NCBI GenBank assembly: GCA_963575745.1
Contig: CAUYUJ010003433.1
Location: 1-64,000, forward strand
Origin: Prorocentrum cordatum
Taxonomy: Eukaryota > Sar > Dinophyceae > Prorocentrales > Prorocentraceae
Reading direction: 5' to 3'
DNA: 64,000 nucleotides
In this document: positions 21,401-30,588 of the stretch, one piece after another
Layout: the number at the start of each line of letters is the position of its first letter
How positions within the stretch are numbered: position 1 is the first letter of the stretch
Notes under the pieces: generated by a model
The model's input: only the letters and a program-made list of their open reading frames with translations
What the model was told of the DNA's origin: nothing
Databases searched by the model: none
Translations under genes and position numbers: made by a program

Positions 21401-22465
21401 GAAGCCCGACTCCACGGCCTCAGAGAAGAACGCGCCGCCATGGCCAGCCCACGATTTCGGAATACCGAAGACGCGCGGCCACGGCGACAGCCTGCTCCCG
21501 TCGGGCCCCGCGCGCTGGCACCAGGGCTCCAGGGCGCGTCGCTGGTCGAGCTGCACGCTCGCTTCGCAAGTGTCCTGGCGGAAGCACTCGTCCTCCAGCA
21601 GGAGGCGACGGAACACAGCGAATCCGTTCTCCCCCCTCGCCGCGCACTGGGCCGCCCGCGCGCGCTTCCTGGCGCGGGCGCGCTCCGCCTCCACCGCCTC
21701 GCGCTTCACCGCCTGGCTAGGCAGCTTCTTCGGCGCGAAATGCAACCTCTTACACCAACCATCAACCTCTCCGTCGGTCAGCTCCCGCGCGCCCTCGAAA
21801 TCCTGCTGGCACTTGTAGCACAGGAAATCGGAGGCCAGGCGCAGGAGCACGCTGCCATGCACCGGGGCGCCAGCAGCGCCGTCCCGCCGCGCCTGCTCTG
21901 CGTGCCGCGCCTGCCGCATCGCCTCGCGCACCTCCCCCGGCCTCCAAACCTCTCCCTCGGCGGCGTCCAGCGACGGCAGCAGCGGCGCGCGGACCGGCCC
22001 GGGCTTGCCGTCGTCGCGGAGCGGCGCGCGCCAGCGCAGCGGCTCGGGGCGGCAGCAGACCCAGACCTCGCGCTCCACGCCCTCCTGCTCGAGCCGTTGG
22101 AGCAGGCGCTGCCACTGCTCCCAAGGCTCCCGCACGTCCGACTTGGGCACGGGCGTGCGGCGCAGCAGCTCGGGGTCGGCCTGGCGCAGGCGCCGGATCG
22201 CCTGCGACCGCGCCACGCTGTCCTGCGCCGTGGCCGCGTCGAGCCCCAGGGCGACGTCCCGCAGCCGCTCCAGCTCCGCCACCTGCCGCTGCAGCTCCGC
22301 GTCCGGGGCCTCCCCCGCGAAGAACCTGGGCGCGACGGGCACCGACGACAGCATGCAGGTCGCCAGCACGTACCGCACGAAATCCCTGTGCTCCTCGCCG
22401 ATGCCCGCGGGCAGCTCCTCCTCGTCCGCCATGCCCTGCGGCTCTTCCTCCGCGTCCGCCATCAC
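15326..22465 (-). CDS. Helitron-like Rep protein: C2H2 finger, DUF6570-like region, Helitron_like_N (HUH nuclease)
   Basis: Open frame of 2379 codons starting MMADAEEEPQG. Order by residue: acidic N-terminus; Cys-rich module C-x-ARVW ... C-x3-C ... CGSH near 735-775; C2H2 finger CRLCDQNFATHAGFMTHVQ near 857-885; DUF6570-like region with C-x2-C pairs, LHKKC, ICAGCHGAL and ALANDLWIG near 1000-1250; a Gly/Glu-rich linker; then Helitron_like_N from about 1650, with GPPLVFTTPNIAD and GRGGIHPHIHLW. HPHIH (16856-16870) is the HUH metal-binding motif of the rolling-circle nuclease. A Cys-rich stretch HRCGPTCWKL ... CKVCRLGF (around 2110) and LRSNLDVQCLD follow, as in other Helitron proteins. The catalytic tyrosines lie downstream in another frame. 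The frame was originally joined to the upstream HA-repeat ORF: copy 1 lacks the extra TC found here near 22506-22512. Confidence 0.88.
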   Translation of the reverse strand: MMADAEEEPQGMADEEELPAGIGEEHRDFVRYVLATCMLSSVPVAPRFFAGEAPDAELQRQVAELERLRDVALGLDAATAQDSVARSQAIRRLRQADPELLRRTPVPKSDVREPWEQWQRLLQRLEQEGVEREVWVCCRPEPLRWRAPLRDDGKPGPVRAPLLPSLDAAEGEVWRPGEVREAMRQARHAEQARRDGAAGAPVHGSVLLRLASDFLCYKCQQDFEGARELTDGEVDGWCKRLHFAPKKLPSQAVKREAVEAERARARKRARAAQCAARGENGFAVFRRLLLEDECFRQDTCEASVQLDQRRALEPWCQRAGPDGSRLSPWPRVFGIPKSWAGHGGAFFSEAVESGFAADAFPQGRRGYYTGEPGDVSAELWLLRAWCRARGGVARMGGALAARLQQLEGDRDIMYRVEAAECARQVSCAAPPVYLADLKPQAIPEWPVWQQLLKLKPQAAQQVATFVRQERAGVGFTWNLAAGHWDLDQQRLLAALERDPALLATVEKGAAAAETDKGVLIALNQFRARHGGVWPDAFADRRGQPDFKEAELARGVARVAKKYSQEFVRIWLDRTCREWLRLAGCGDEVVGGGAGGDDSSGGGGGGGGGSSSGSGAGGGPASGSGSGAQGPGDGGAGGDGEGGAGGGAGRLLGGGPKRPAPEGPGPRTRGTARRDQERLQQERLRKEEEERLAGKTVRAGDVEVNVALDDPHVSEEGTFPAWLLDLAPLAAGRCVARVWRPYKGGCVLWQCSRNPCKGQGVFCGSHGSPEQRPFGLWDPDKRHSSLTRECPERYGLAVKEARLRETQAGGAPPVPTPAIAAARKARVPRLQPKYVPLPRDERHPLRAFNEAPEALPPFPCRLCDQNFATHAGFMTHVQKKHHGWPEYRKRLFYLAEQWPEKDGDVRPVRPQEWRQCVEAFSEHLVTGSHDWPACAAPADVSGGAAAAAAAPDAPRAWWKPPGADGAVPPAGVDMPPVDLDALGAAPAASDAEGPEPGQSRRAVRSRVACCVCARLHWADELQRVHFWQQPDGAGERSLLCDEVPKRPARAELEAARGEASEAAGAQAQAMRLTQRQRAHALLDPARYHARWRFVREGPDGVERPGGIPLEELEASAVRDPGPDGKLWLLHKKCFTIDRRQSDGVLVADAKQKVPICAGCHGALTKRLPTMPTCALANDLWIGRLPLPLRNLTLGAKLLLPIARGIVRRFNCKADSGEWAPIDQKIKAYVGNFVAFPQADGGRQVLSLPPRESDLVEFVQIVFAGSDPATLQKALLEELGVPLADFRRAYEYLRDTNEQYAAVRWDEEAARNFADSGGDGDGDGSSLLGLPRCLAACVAVGGKGGDARQEGPADAVQPGAGLAPPKRTSAGAASAEGEANAAADGGGEAGGWGGDPAGEDAAGAGGEDSEGDEGKAGEGGGGEGVEEGEYCAAVADSDMLADLDKQWQNVHLSLQRAEVIVREKQRAEALTRQCDGMENFQDRDSDRRLAEAAKEAHKAAKLLTNCKKEALTKKLEQTEQKIQATRPPPGVAGKSAAGGGGGGGAPDGGAEGGGARRAVRVVVPTGTEPVSMFSPGFWSAFDPVAFPYGDGVFGLEREAKLRYDEWCRCLMAREELEYEVADDVSAPDAARAPAASDSRVPRWRRHADLLTAQYCLWRRKAIIKSARLFVRKQRLGEYIADLAALTPEELAQVVAVLGRGAGIKEALGHEGVPRNVKSALRSMLLSNRDVVGSDAHRTTLRHISTSYTRLFGPPLVFTTPNIADTRNLMVSLMYEGASVQQWRLLEETAPVMPSTRDMLRRVAADPVSQAMVTNLMLELFLEHVVGVTPQRGATGVSDGVAATGARGAFGLVRAFFGPVESQGRGGIHPHIHLWRLHPMTGAFLARLRAGDVEGLEERLRKWREAVLATVGSVQFDAAEEVGRQLGLDGPDRLPPLPLGPRDRRLAFADGKREESDLQLKHNTIAGASRRQLGKFCKTAYEEGRRSVRADNKLSTEELRNQVAAMMNVDLVEERATLQQQQPAIEGPLRQRPFAPLADPEPDPHEQRAQYPAVFGEPLTGAHATLQPQCRRKPAYRVRADGTAAMHFAEGSREEAHYWARCFARDARKCIIRSHLHRCGPTCWKLKTNDDVPQHCKVCRLGFYHEYKTAVYSHPSRKLPAASFVWRRLRKGKDLVLPDGARIEYGPPQEDQRNPPGERLVLDEQCTYGPWPHRCNRYGRAGRVDVVRYHPYHGSTNPVGQVCLRSNLDVQCLDRVVLDLPGDASVGGSRDGDPVVPPPPELLAFAELVANASEALAGVETGGTGGDEGTGQSGGSTGSGVSAATQGGGGAGQRAARAAAAGGGAPARGPPPRPAQGGGLARRGADHDGRSRRGDLGHGWGR

Positions 22466-24378
22466 TGCGTCTCCCTCCTCCTGCTCCCTCCGCTCCTCGT
22501 CGCCCCTCTCTCCTGCTCCTGCTTTTCCTGCTCCTGCTCCTCCTTTTCCTGCTCCTCTTTCTCCTGCTCCTGTTCTTCCTCCTCCTTATCCTCCTCCCCG
22601 AGCGCCTCGTGGCGCGGCTCTTCGGCCGCCGGGGCAGCCATGGCTTCGCGGACCCGCCTGTCTTTGGCCAGGGCAGCGAAGACGTCGAGCCCGAGCGGAA
22701 CGCCCTGCAGCGCGTCCACACACGACAACAGGGCGCCCACGAGCGCGGACTTCACCCGCCGAGCGAGCGCCCTGTCTGCCCTCTGGAACCTAGCGAACAT
22801 GTCCGGCGTGACCTCCGCGCGCCGCTCCTCCGCGAGGCAGTCAGCCGGGTCCTCCTCCTCCTCCTGCTCCTCCTCCTCCTCGCAGGCCTCCTCCTCCTCC
22901 GCCGCGCGCTGCAGCAGCTCCTGCCGCCGCGCCTCGAGCGCCTGCGCCTCCGCCCCCCTACGCTCGGCATCGCGGCGCGCGGCGGCCGCCTGCGCGTACT
23001 TCTGCCGCAGCGCGTCGAAGGTGTCGGTCGCGTTAAACGACGCCTCGCGGCCCCGACGCTCGCGATTCGCGATGAAGTTCGCCAGCTTGCGCTCCTCGTC
23101 ATCCTCCGCTTTCTCCACCGGCATCCTCTGGTTCTTCTCGCACCACGCCTCGAGCGCCTGGGCCTGGATGACATCCGCGTCCAGCGCCGCCTCCAGCTGC
23201 GCGCGCCAGCCCTCGCCCAGGCCCTCGACGCCGCGCGCTCGGACGTGCTCCACCCAACGCGCGAGCAGATGCTCCCGCGGATCGTCGTCGTGACCGAAGC
23301 GCTGCGGCCCTCGCCCGTGCCTCTCCACGAACGCCTTCACCTCGAGCACGCGCTCCTGCGCCGTCCGCCGCTGCCACGCACGCCTGTCCACCAAACGATC
23401 GAACCTCTCCTTGTTGTCATCATCCAGCTCGTAGTGGCCAGTGCAGACATTGTTGATCCAACGCGCGAGCTTTGCCTCCTCCTCGTCTTCTGCCTCTCGC
23501 TTCGGCAGCTCGTCGAGCACCTCCACGTGCTCCCCGATGCGGTCCAGCATCGCGCGGGCGCGCGCACGCCTCTCCTCCCGCCGGTCCACGAGCCCGTCGA
23601 ACCGCGCGCGCTGCTCGGGGGTCAGCGCCACCTCCCCAAAACTCACGTGATTAACCCATTTTCCGAGCGCGGACTCACGCTGGTGCGGCAAACGGCCGTG
23701 CTCCTCCACGTGCCTCGCCAGCTCGCCCAGCATCTCCTCCGAGTGGTCCCGCGATCGCGCCTCCACGCCAGCATGCTGGACACCGCTCATGTCGATGCCC
23801 AGGTGCGCCGCGAGCGCAGCCCTGTGCGCATCGGCCTCCAATCGCACCCGCTTCTGTTGCTGAACATTCCATTGCCGCGAGGATGGCGCGTCTTCGTCGC
23901 CCTCCGCCCGCAATCGCGTTGCCAGCTCATGCAACTGATTGCGAGTCATGCGCGCCAACACCTCCGCGTCCACACCGTCGCGCGCGCCCCCGCGCGCGCC
24001 CTGCGCCCCTGCGGCACCCTGCTCCACGCGGCGCTTCGGCGCCCCGGCCCTCAGCGCGCCACGCCCCGCACCCGCTCGCGGCGACCGCGACACCGAGATC
24101 GAACGCCCGCGAGCGACGACGCGACACCACGGCGCGCTCTCGGCTTCCCCCCACTCTACATCTCCAGAACCCACCCACTCCTCCACCGCGCACACGTGGC
24201 CGCCGTCGAGCCACAGCAGAGCACCAGCGCAGAAGCCCGCCGCGTTCCCCAGCGCCCACGCCACACGCCTTCCTTCCTGCGCTTCGAACGCTTCCGCAGA
24301 TTCCGCAGAGAACACGCGCAAGTGCAGGAAGCGGGAGCGCAAGTGCTGGACCACGACCTCCAGATTCCAGCGCTGCAA
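22462..24378 (-). CDS. N-terminal part of the Helitron-like protein with helicase-associated-type repeats
   Basis: Open frame of 638 codons. It opens after a TGA at 24409-24411 without an in-frame ATG; the first Met is at 23947-23949 (MTRNQLHELATRL), so either translation starts there or an upstream exon exists. From about residue 220 there are four ~65-residue repeats of the form 'hhh-GRLP ... LGKWVNHV ... LTPEQRARFDGL' (for example GRLPHQRESALGKWVNH), which match the helicase-associated (HA) repeat pattern, a small DNA-binding helical unit. A long Glu/Gln/Lys coiled-coil-like stretch follows. The frame ends in Arg-rich nonsense (TRSGGSRRRETQ) because of a 2-bp CT expansion near 22506-22512. 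In copy 1 the same place reads straight through into the Rep frame, so both ORFs once formed a single protein of roughly 3,000 residues before the helicase. Confidence 0.75.
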   Translation of the reverse strand: MQRWNLEVVVQHLRSRFLHLRVFSAESAEAFEAQEGRRVAWALGNAAGFCAGALLWLDGGHVCAVEEWVGSGDVEWGEAESAPWCRVVARGRSISVSRSPRAGAGRGALRAGAPKRRVEQGAAGAQGARGGARDGVDAEVLARMTRNQLHELATRLRAEGDEDAPSSRQWNVQQQKRVRLEADAHRAALAAHLGIDMSGVQHAGVEARSRDHSEEMLGELARHVEEHGRLPHQRESALGKWVNHVSFGEVALTPEQRARFDGLVDRREERRARARAMLDRIGEHVEVLDELPKREAEDEEEAKLARWINNVCTGHYELDDDNKERFDRLVDRRAWQRRTAQERVLEVKAFVERHGRGPQRFGHDDDPREHLLARWVEHVRARGVEGLGEGWRAQLEAALDADVIQAQALEAWCEKNQRMPVEKAEDDEERKLANFIANRERRGREASFNATDTFDALRQKYAQAAAARRDAERRGAEAQALEARRQELLQRAAEEEEACEEEEEQEEEEDPADCLAEERRAEVTPDMFARFQRADRALARRVKSALVGALLSCVDALQGVPLGLDVFAALAKDRRVREAMAAPAAEEPRHEALGEEDKEEEEQEQEKEEQEKEEQEQEKQEQERGATRSGGSRRRETQ

Positions 24379-24419
24379 CAGTGGCAGAGGAAAATGCTCG
24401 CTATTTTTTCACGGGCGTT

Positions 24420-25230
24420 TGACTGCCCGGCGCGGGACTTCCAGAACCGGGACCGGGACCCGGTCGAGGGCGTACACGAAGACGGGACCAGAGCAGGGAG
24501 TGGTCCTGGTTACTACAGGTGCTGCGCGGAGCGCTCAGCGCCAGTCGGGAAGTCGCGCGCATGGGACGAGCGGGTGCAGGCGTGTCTGCGCGCAGAGCAC
24601 GACGTGGTCCATCAGGAGGTCGTCGATGATTCCACGTTGAAGGCGGCGCAGCGCGAGCAGAAATTCATCCGGAAAGCGCGTCGCGCGTCGTGCCGGCGGT
24701 CTCGGTGTGCGCGGCGGGAGGCGGAGTGGACGCGGAGGACGGAGGCTGCGGCCGAGCGGAACAAGCAGCTTATGCACCGTGTGTTGCTTCCCGTCGTGCC
24801 CTGCGCCTTGCTGCGCGACGCGTCGCCAGAGCGGGTCTCGTCTGGCCGCGCGCGGGGAGCGGCTTGCAAGAGCGAGCGATTGGAGCAGTTCCTCACTGCG
24901 CGCGCAGCCCGCGCCGTCGATCCGAGTGAGCCGTGGGGGCGCGCGCTTCGTACCGCCGTCGCGGCTGCGCTCGACGCGTCGTCGTGGACCGTGGGCGATG
25001 CGGCCCTGCGCGCTGCCTGCGTTCTCGTTGCTCTCGGCGTGTGCCCACCACAGCCAGACAGCAGAGTGGTGATGACGAGGAAGATCGCGGTGGCGCGCTG
25101 GTCGCGGCAGCAGGATGTGTTTGCGCGGGAGCTCCCGGACGCGAGCTCTGCCAGGTGGTTCTGCTGCGTGCCCAACGGGCTCTCGGCGCGGACGTGTGCC
25201 GCCGCGTCTGTGCGTGCCGTTTCTCGCTAG
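24420..25230 (+). CDS. Possible hypothetical protein, divergent from the Helitron-like gene
   Basis: A plus-strand frame remains open to TAG at 25228-25230, beyond the shadow of the minus-strand gene. The translation has a natural-looking composition with Trp, Tyr and charged helices (for example AWDERVQACLRAEHDVVHQE and PWGRALRTAVAAALDASSW), unlike the Ser/Arg/Ala-rich shadows. No family is recognised. An in-frame ATG occurs only at 24772, so the start is uncertain and an upstream exon is possible. Divergent orientation would place a shared promoter region near 24.4 kb (inference). It may also be a fragment of another transposon. Confidence 0.35.
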
Positions 25231-25588
25231 GCGTGGGCGTCGGCGGGGCGAAGTGCCCGACTGCGCAGGAGTCCAAGGGCTTCGTCGGGGGAGGGCGGCT
25301 CAGCGGGGCAACGCAGGACGGCGCCGTGCCCATGTCTGCGAGTGCGTTCGGTGCCGCGCGCTCACCGCGCCCACGGCCGCGGGGCGGAAGCGGGCCCTCG
25401 CCTGCCGTGCGCGCCCCCCCGGGCGGCCCCGCTGGGCTGAGGGTGCGCTGGCGGCCCCGCGGCGCTGCGGCGCGGGCGTCGGGGCGTTCCTCTGTTCTGT
25501 TCTTCCTCTGATCGTTTCTCTTCTCTCTGGCTTCTTATCTGCCTCTTCCCTCTCAGTCTTTTCTGTTTGTTTATCTCACTCGAGCACT
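25231..25588. other. GC-rich then pyrimidine-rich spacer; no gene seen
   Basis: 25231-25490 is GC-rich with no convincing ORF. 25490-25575 is a pyrimidine-rich stretch (TCTTCCTCTGATCGTTTCTC and similar). It ends with GTTTGTTTATCTCACTCGAG at 25565-25584, part of a 24-bp sequence that recurs with one extra base at 30567-30591, on the other side of the first nest of repeats. Confidence 0.5.
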
Positions 25589-26246
25589 AGGCGCCTAGCC
25601 CTCCCCCAGCACGATTTAAGTACAGAAAACCGAGAGCAATTCTCAAGATGACTAGAACAATACCAATAGGTTCGCGATCCTAGCTCGGGGAGCAGGCCGA
25701 GTTCAGAGCTCTTGATTCAACAGACGAACGCGCCTGATAATTCTCAATCGATTTCTGTAATTATCAGCTCTGAGGTTGCCCTACAGATCGAGTTAAGTAC
25801 GAAAAACCGAGAGCGTCTGCTACAATGACTCGAATAATACGAATAGGTGTGCGACCCTAGCTCGGCTAGCAGACCGAGTTCAGACCTCTGGATTCAACAG
25901 GCGAACGCGCCTGATCATTCTGAATGCATTAGCTGTGCTGACCAGCTCTGTAGTTATCCTGAAGATCGAGTTATCGAGAAAACCGACAGCGCGTATCAAG
26001 ATGACTCCAACAGTCGTTCCCGCCTGCCTGTTTTTTGGTCTTCAAAGTTACCCGACCGAGCTCAGATGGAGATGGCGAGCGGAATAAGATCGAATATCAT
26101 GGGAACAAAAACTAGAGCTCTAACGAATAGTCAAATTTTGAGAACAAAATTTTCGACCGACCAAAAGTCACCAAAAGGTCCGTCGAGATTTTCCTTGCCA
26201 ACTAGCTCTCCAGCGCTGCGGAATTACTCTTAAGCTTCCAGCAATA

Positions 26247-28318
26247 ACTGGACGCCGGCGGTAAACCGTCAACCTTGGTTATCGCCGGGAGACTCGTAGA
26301 GCTTCCAGCTCGACTGAAGTTGAGAACACCGAGCACCTACCAACATTCCGACTCACAGTGAACATTTTGTGACCTCTCAATGCGACAGGCGGACACGTCT
26401 GATGTCTGCGAGTCGACTGCTGTCATTACCAGCCCTGCAGCCCCCCTACAGCTCGAGTTGAGTGCAGAAAACTGACAGCACCTCTCAGGATGACTCGAAC
26501 AATACAGTAGTTCTGCAGACCTAATTCGGGCAGCAGACCGAGTTCCGAGCCCTGGATTCGACAGGCGGACGCGTCTGATGTCTTCAAATCGACTCCTGTG
26601 ACCACCAGCACTGTAGCTCCCCTCAGCGCGAATTGAATGGAGGGAACCGAGAGCACTTCTCAAAATGGTTCGACCAATACGAATAGTTTCGCGATTCTAG
26701 ATCGGGCAGCAGGCCGAGTTCAGAGCTCTGGATTCGACAGACAAACGCAACTGATGATTCTGAATCGGTTTTTGTAAATATCAGCTCTGTAGCGGTCCTA
26801 CAGCTCGAGTTCAGTACAAAAAAACGAGAGTTCCTGTCAAGATGACTCGAATAATACAAATAGGTTAGCAGACCTAGCTCGGCTAGCAGACCGAGTTCAG
26901 ACCTCTGGATTCAACAGACGAACGCGCCTGATGATTCTGAATGCGATAGCTGTGCTTACCAGCTCTGTGGCTGCCCTAAAGCTCGAGTTATGTTCAGAAA
27001 GCCGTCAGCGCGTATCAAGATGACTCGAAACGGCCGATCTCGCCACAGTGCTTTTAGATAGTAATATTCACCCGATCGAGCTGAGATCAAGATGGCGAGC
27101 GGGAATAAGATCGAATACTACGGGAAAAATACTAGAGCTCTAACGAATGGTCAAATTTCGAGAACACAATTTTCAACCGACCAAAAGTCACCAAAAGTTC
27201 CGTCGAGATTTTTCTTGCCAACTAGCTTTCCAGCGCTCCGGAATTACTCTAAAGCTTCCAGCAATAACTGGGCGCCGGCGGTAAACCGTCAACCTTGGTT
27301 ACCGCCGGGAGACTCGTAGAGCTTCCTAACTCGCCTTAAGTTGAGAAAACAGACTTACCAAGAATCTGACTTATAGTGAATAGTGTTTGACCTCTGAATG
27401 CGACAGGCGGACGCGTCTGATGTCTGCAAATCGACGCCTGTCATTACCAGCCCTGCAGTCCCCCTACAGCTCGAGTTGAGTGCAGAAACCCGACAGCACC
27501 TCTCAGGATGACTCGAACAATAGGAATAGTTTCGCAGACCTAGTTCGGGCAGCAGACAGAGTTCAGAGATTCGCCTGATGTCTTCAAATCGATTCCAGTG
27601 ATTACCAGCCATGCAGCCCCCCAACAGCCCGAGTTAAGTGCAGATAACCGACAGCATCTCGCAAGCGACTCGAATGATACAAATAGTTTCGCGATTCTAG
27701 ATCGGGCAGCAGACCGAGTTCAGAGCTCTGGATTCGACAGACAGACGCAACTGATGGTTCTGAATTGCTGCCTGTAAATAGCAGCTCCGAAGCTATTTTA
27801 CAGCTCGAGTTAAGTGCAGAAAACCAAGAGTTTGTGTCAAGATGACTCGAATAATACGAACAGGTTTGCGGACCTAGCTCGGCTAGCAGACCGAGTTCAG
27901 ACCTCTCGGTTCAACAGGCGAACGCGCCTGATCATTCTGCATGCATTAGCTGTGCTTACCAGCTCTGTAGTTGCCCTAGAGCTCGAGTTATGTTCAGAAA
28001 ACCGTCAGCGCATATCAAGATGACTCGAAACGGCCGTTCCCGCCACAGTGCTTTTCGATAGTAATATTCACCCGATCGAGCTGAGATCAAGATGGCGAGC
28101 GGGAATAAGATCGAATATCACGGGAAAAAATACTAGAGCTCTAACGAATGGTCAAATTTTGAGAACAAAATTTTCAACCGAGCAAAAGTCATTAAAAGTT
28201 CCGTCGAGATTTTCCGAGCCAACTAGCTCTCCAGCGCGCCGGAATTACTCTTAGCTTCCAGCTATAACTAGCTAAGGGAAGCTCTACGAGTTACTTGCTA
28301 AGGGAAGCTCTACGAGTT
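26247..28318 (-). mobile_element. Family A element M1, split by M2
   Basis: Starts with the inverted 3' terminus (ACTGGACGCCGGCGG hairpin) at 26247, continues to 27266, and finishes with its 26-bp 5' stub ending GGAAGCTCTACGAGTT at 28293-28318. Removing M2 restores CCAGCAATA|ACTTGCTAAGGG and gives a 1046-bp element, the same length class as 33641-34686 and 59078-60126. Confidence 0.8.
27267..28292 (-). mobile_element. Family A element M2 (1026 bp), near-identical to the element at 31024-32048
   Basis: Complete minus-oriented A element: ACTGGGCGCC hairpin end at 27267, 5' end GGAAGCTCTACGAGTT at 28292. Its core shares a private internal deletion (a unit shortened to ...CAGAGATTCGCCTGATG) with the plus-oriented copy at 31024-32048, and the two differ at only a few percent of positions by eye. 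Confidence 0.85.
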
Positions 28319-30551
28319 ACTGGGCGCCGGCGGTAAACCGTCAACCTTTATTACCGCCGGGGACTCGTAGAGCTTCCTGACAATGTATAATGTGAAGAAG
28401 AATTTCAGAGAACGACTAGTTTTTCAGCCCAAGCCTCTCAAGATGACTCTAACAAAACAAACAAACAGTTTTCTAATCGAGCTCGAGTATGAAACCGAGT
28501 TTGGACCTCTCAATGCGACAGGCGGACGCGTCTGATGTCTGCGGATCGATTCCTGTGATTAACAGCTCTGCAGCCCCCCCACACAGCCTGAGTTAATTGC
28601 AGAAAACCGAGAGTACCTCTCAGGATGACTCGAATAATACAACAGTTTTGCGGATCTCGTTCGAGCAGCAGACCGAGTTCCGAGCTCTCGCTTCGACGAA
28701 CGGACGCGCCTGATGTCTCGAAATCGATTCCTGTGACCAGCAGCACTGTAGCCCTCCCCCAGCACGATTTAAGTACAGAAAACCGAGAGCACTTCTCAAG
28801 ATGACTCGAACAATACCAATAGGTTCGCGAACCTAGCTCGGGGAGCAGGCCGAGTTCAGAGCTCTTGATTCAACAGACGAACGCGCCTGATAATTCTCAA
28901 TCGATTTCTGTGATTATCAGCTCTGTGGCTGCCCTATAGATCGAGTTAAGTACGAAAAACCGAGAGCGTCTGCTACAATGACTCGAATAATACGAATAGG
29001 TTTGCGACCCTAGCTCGGCTAGCAGGCCGAGTTCAGACCTTTGGATTCAACAGGCGAACGCGCCTGATCATCCTGGATGCATTAGCTGTGCTGACCAGCT
29101 CTGTAGTTGTCCTGAAGCTCGAGTTATCTTGAGAAAACCAACAGCGCGTATCAAGATCACTCGAAACGGCCGTTCCCGCCTGCCTACTTTTTGGCCTTGA
29201 AAGTTACCCGATCGAGCTGAGATCAAGATGGCGAGCGGGGCTAAGATCGAATATCATGGGAAAAAATACTAGAGCTCTAACAAATGTTCAAATTTCGAGA
29301 ACAAAATTTTCAACCGACCAAAAGTCACCAAAAGTTCCGTCGAGATTTTTCTTGCCAACTAGCTCTTGAGCTTCCCGGAATTACTCTTAAGCTTCCAGCA
29401 AGAACTGGGCGCCGGCGGTAAACCGTCAACCTTTCTTACCGCCGGGGGACTCGTAGAGCTTCCTGACAAAATATGATGTGGAGAAGAATTTGAGAGAACG
29501 ACTAGTTTTTCAGCCCAAGCAATTATAGACCTCTCAAGATGATTCTAACAAAACAAACGAACAGTTTTCGAATCGAGCTCGAGTATGAAACCGAGTTCAG
29601 ACCTCTGAATGCGACAGGCGGACGCGTCTGATGTCTCCGGATCGATTCCTGTGATTACCAGCTTTGCAGTCCCCCATACAGCCAGAGTTAAGTGCAGAAA
29701 ACCGAGAGTACCTCTCAGGATGACTCGAATAATACAATAGTTTCGCGTATCTCGTTCGAGCAGCAGACCGAGTTCCGAGCTCTCGGTTCGAGAAACGAAC
29801 GCGCCTGATGTCTCGAAATCGATTTCTGTGACCAGCAGCCTTGTAGCCCTCCACCAGCACGATTTAAGTACAGAAAACCGAGAGCACTTCTGAAGATGAC
29901 TCGAACAATACCAATAGGTTCGCGAACCTAGCTCGGGGAGCAGGCCGAGTTCAGAGCTCTTCATTCAACAGACGAGCGCGCCTGATAATTCTCAATCGAT
30001 TTCTGTGATTATCAGCTCTGTGGCTGCCCTACAGATCGAGTTAAGTACGAAAAACCGAGAGCGTCTGCTACAATGACTCGAATAATACGAATAGGTTTGC
30101 CACCCTAGCTCGGCTAGCAGACCGAGATCAGACCTCTCGATACAACAGGCGAACGCGCCTGATCATTCTGAATGCATTAGCTGTGCTGACCAGCTCTGTA
30201 GTTGTCCTGAAGCTCGATTTATCTTCAGAAAACCGACAGCGCGTATCAAGATGACTCGAAACGACCATTCTCGCCGGGACGCTTTTTGGCCTCCAAAGTT
30301 ACCCGATCCAGCTGAGATCAAGATGGCGAGCGGGAATAAGATCGAATATCATGGGAAAAAATACTAGAGCTCTAACGAATTGTTGAATTTCGAGAAAAAA
30401 AATTTTCAACCGACCAAAAGTCACCAAAAGGTCCGTCGAGATTTTTCTTGTCAACTAGCTCTCCAGCTCCCCGGAATTACTCTTAAGCTTCCAGCAATAA
30501 CTTGCTAAGGGAAGCTCTACGAGTTACTTGCTAGGGGAAGCTCTACGAGTT
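28319..30551 (-). mobile_element. Family A element M3, split by M4
   Basis: Body 28319-29403 begins with the hairpin terminus. The 26-bp 5' stub is at 30526-30551. Without M4 the element is 1111 bp, matching A5 (1110 bp). Confidence 0.8.
29404..30525 (-). mobile_element. Family A element M4 (1122 bp)
   Basis: Complete minus-oriented A element with both termini: ACTGGGCGCC hairpin at 29404 and GGAAGCTCTACGAGTT ending at 30525. It lies in M3 at the GCAAGT|T hotspot. Confidence 0.82.
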
Positions 30552-30588
30552 ACTTGCTAAGGGAAGGTTTGTTTCATCTCACTCGAGC

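Larger units (their letters stand above)
25589..30566 (-). mobile_element. Outer family A element (M0) carrying two nested pairs of A elements
   Basis: Minus-oriented A element whose body lies at 25589-26246 and whose 5' stub is at 30552-30566. Between them are M1 (26247-28318, containing M2) and M3 (28319-30551, containing M4), both inserted at the same point of the A 5' end (in A orientation GCAAGT|TATTGC). M0 lacks its 3' hairpin on the left and the last 11 bases of its 5' end on the right. The whole block is bounded by a 24/25-bp direct repeat (25565-25588 and 30567-30591). The body consists of diverged ~178-bp units. Confidence 0.75.

Noticed and set aside
19079-23293. A 1404-codon plus-strand ORF opposite the Rep gene, and similar long antisense ORFs at 3018-4172, 3844-5328 and 15206-17470
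   Set aside because: They are shadows of the GC-rich minus-strand coding sequence. They have Arg/Pro/Ala/Ser-rich composition and no recognisable domains, whereas the minus strand has clear motifs.
10061-24378. Idea that the helicase/USP block is an integrated large DNA virus
   Set aside because: The Helitron_like_N HUH motif, Rep tyrosine motif and PIF1 helicase in one strand-continuous gene fit a Helitron-type transposon; no capsid or viral polymerase is seen.
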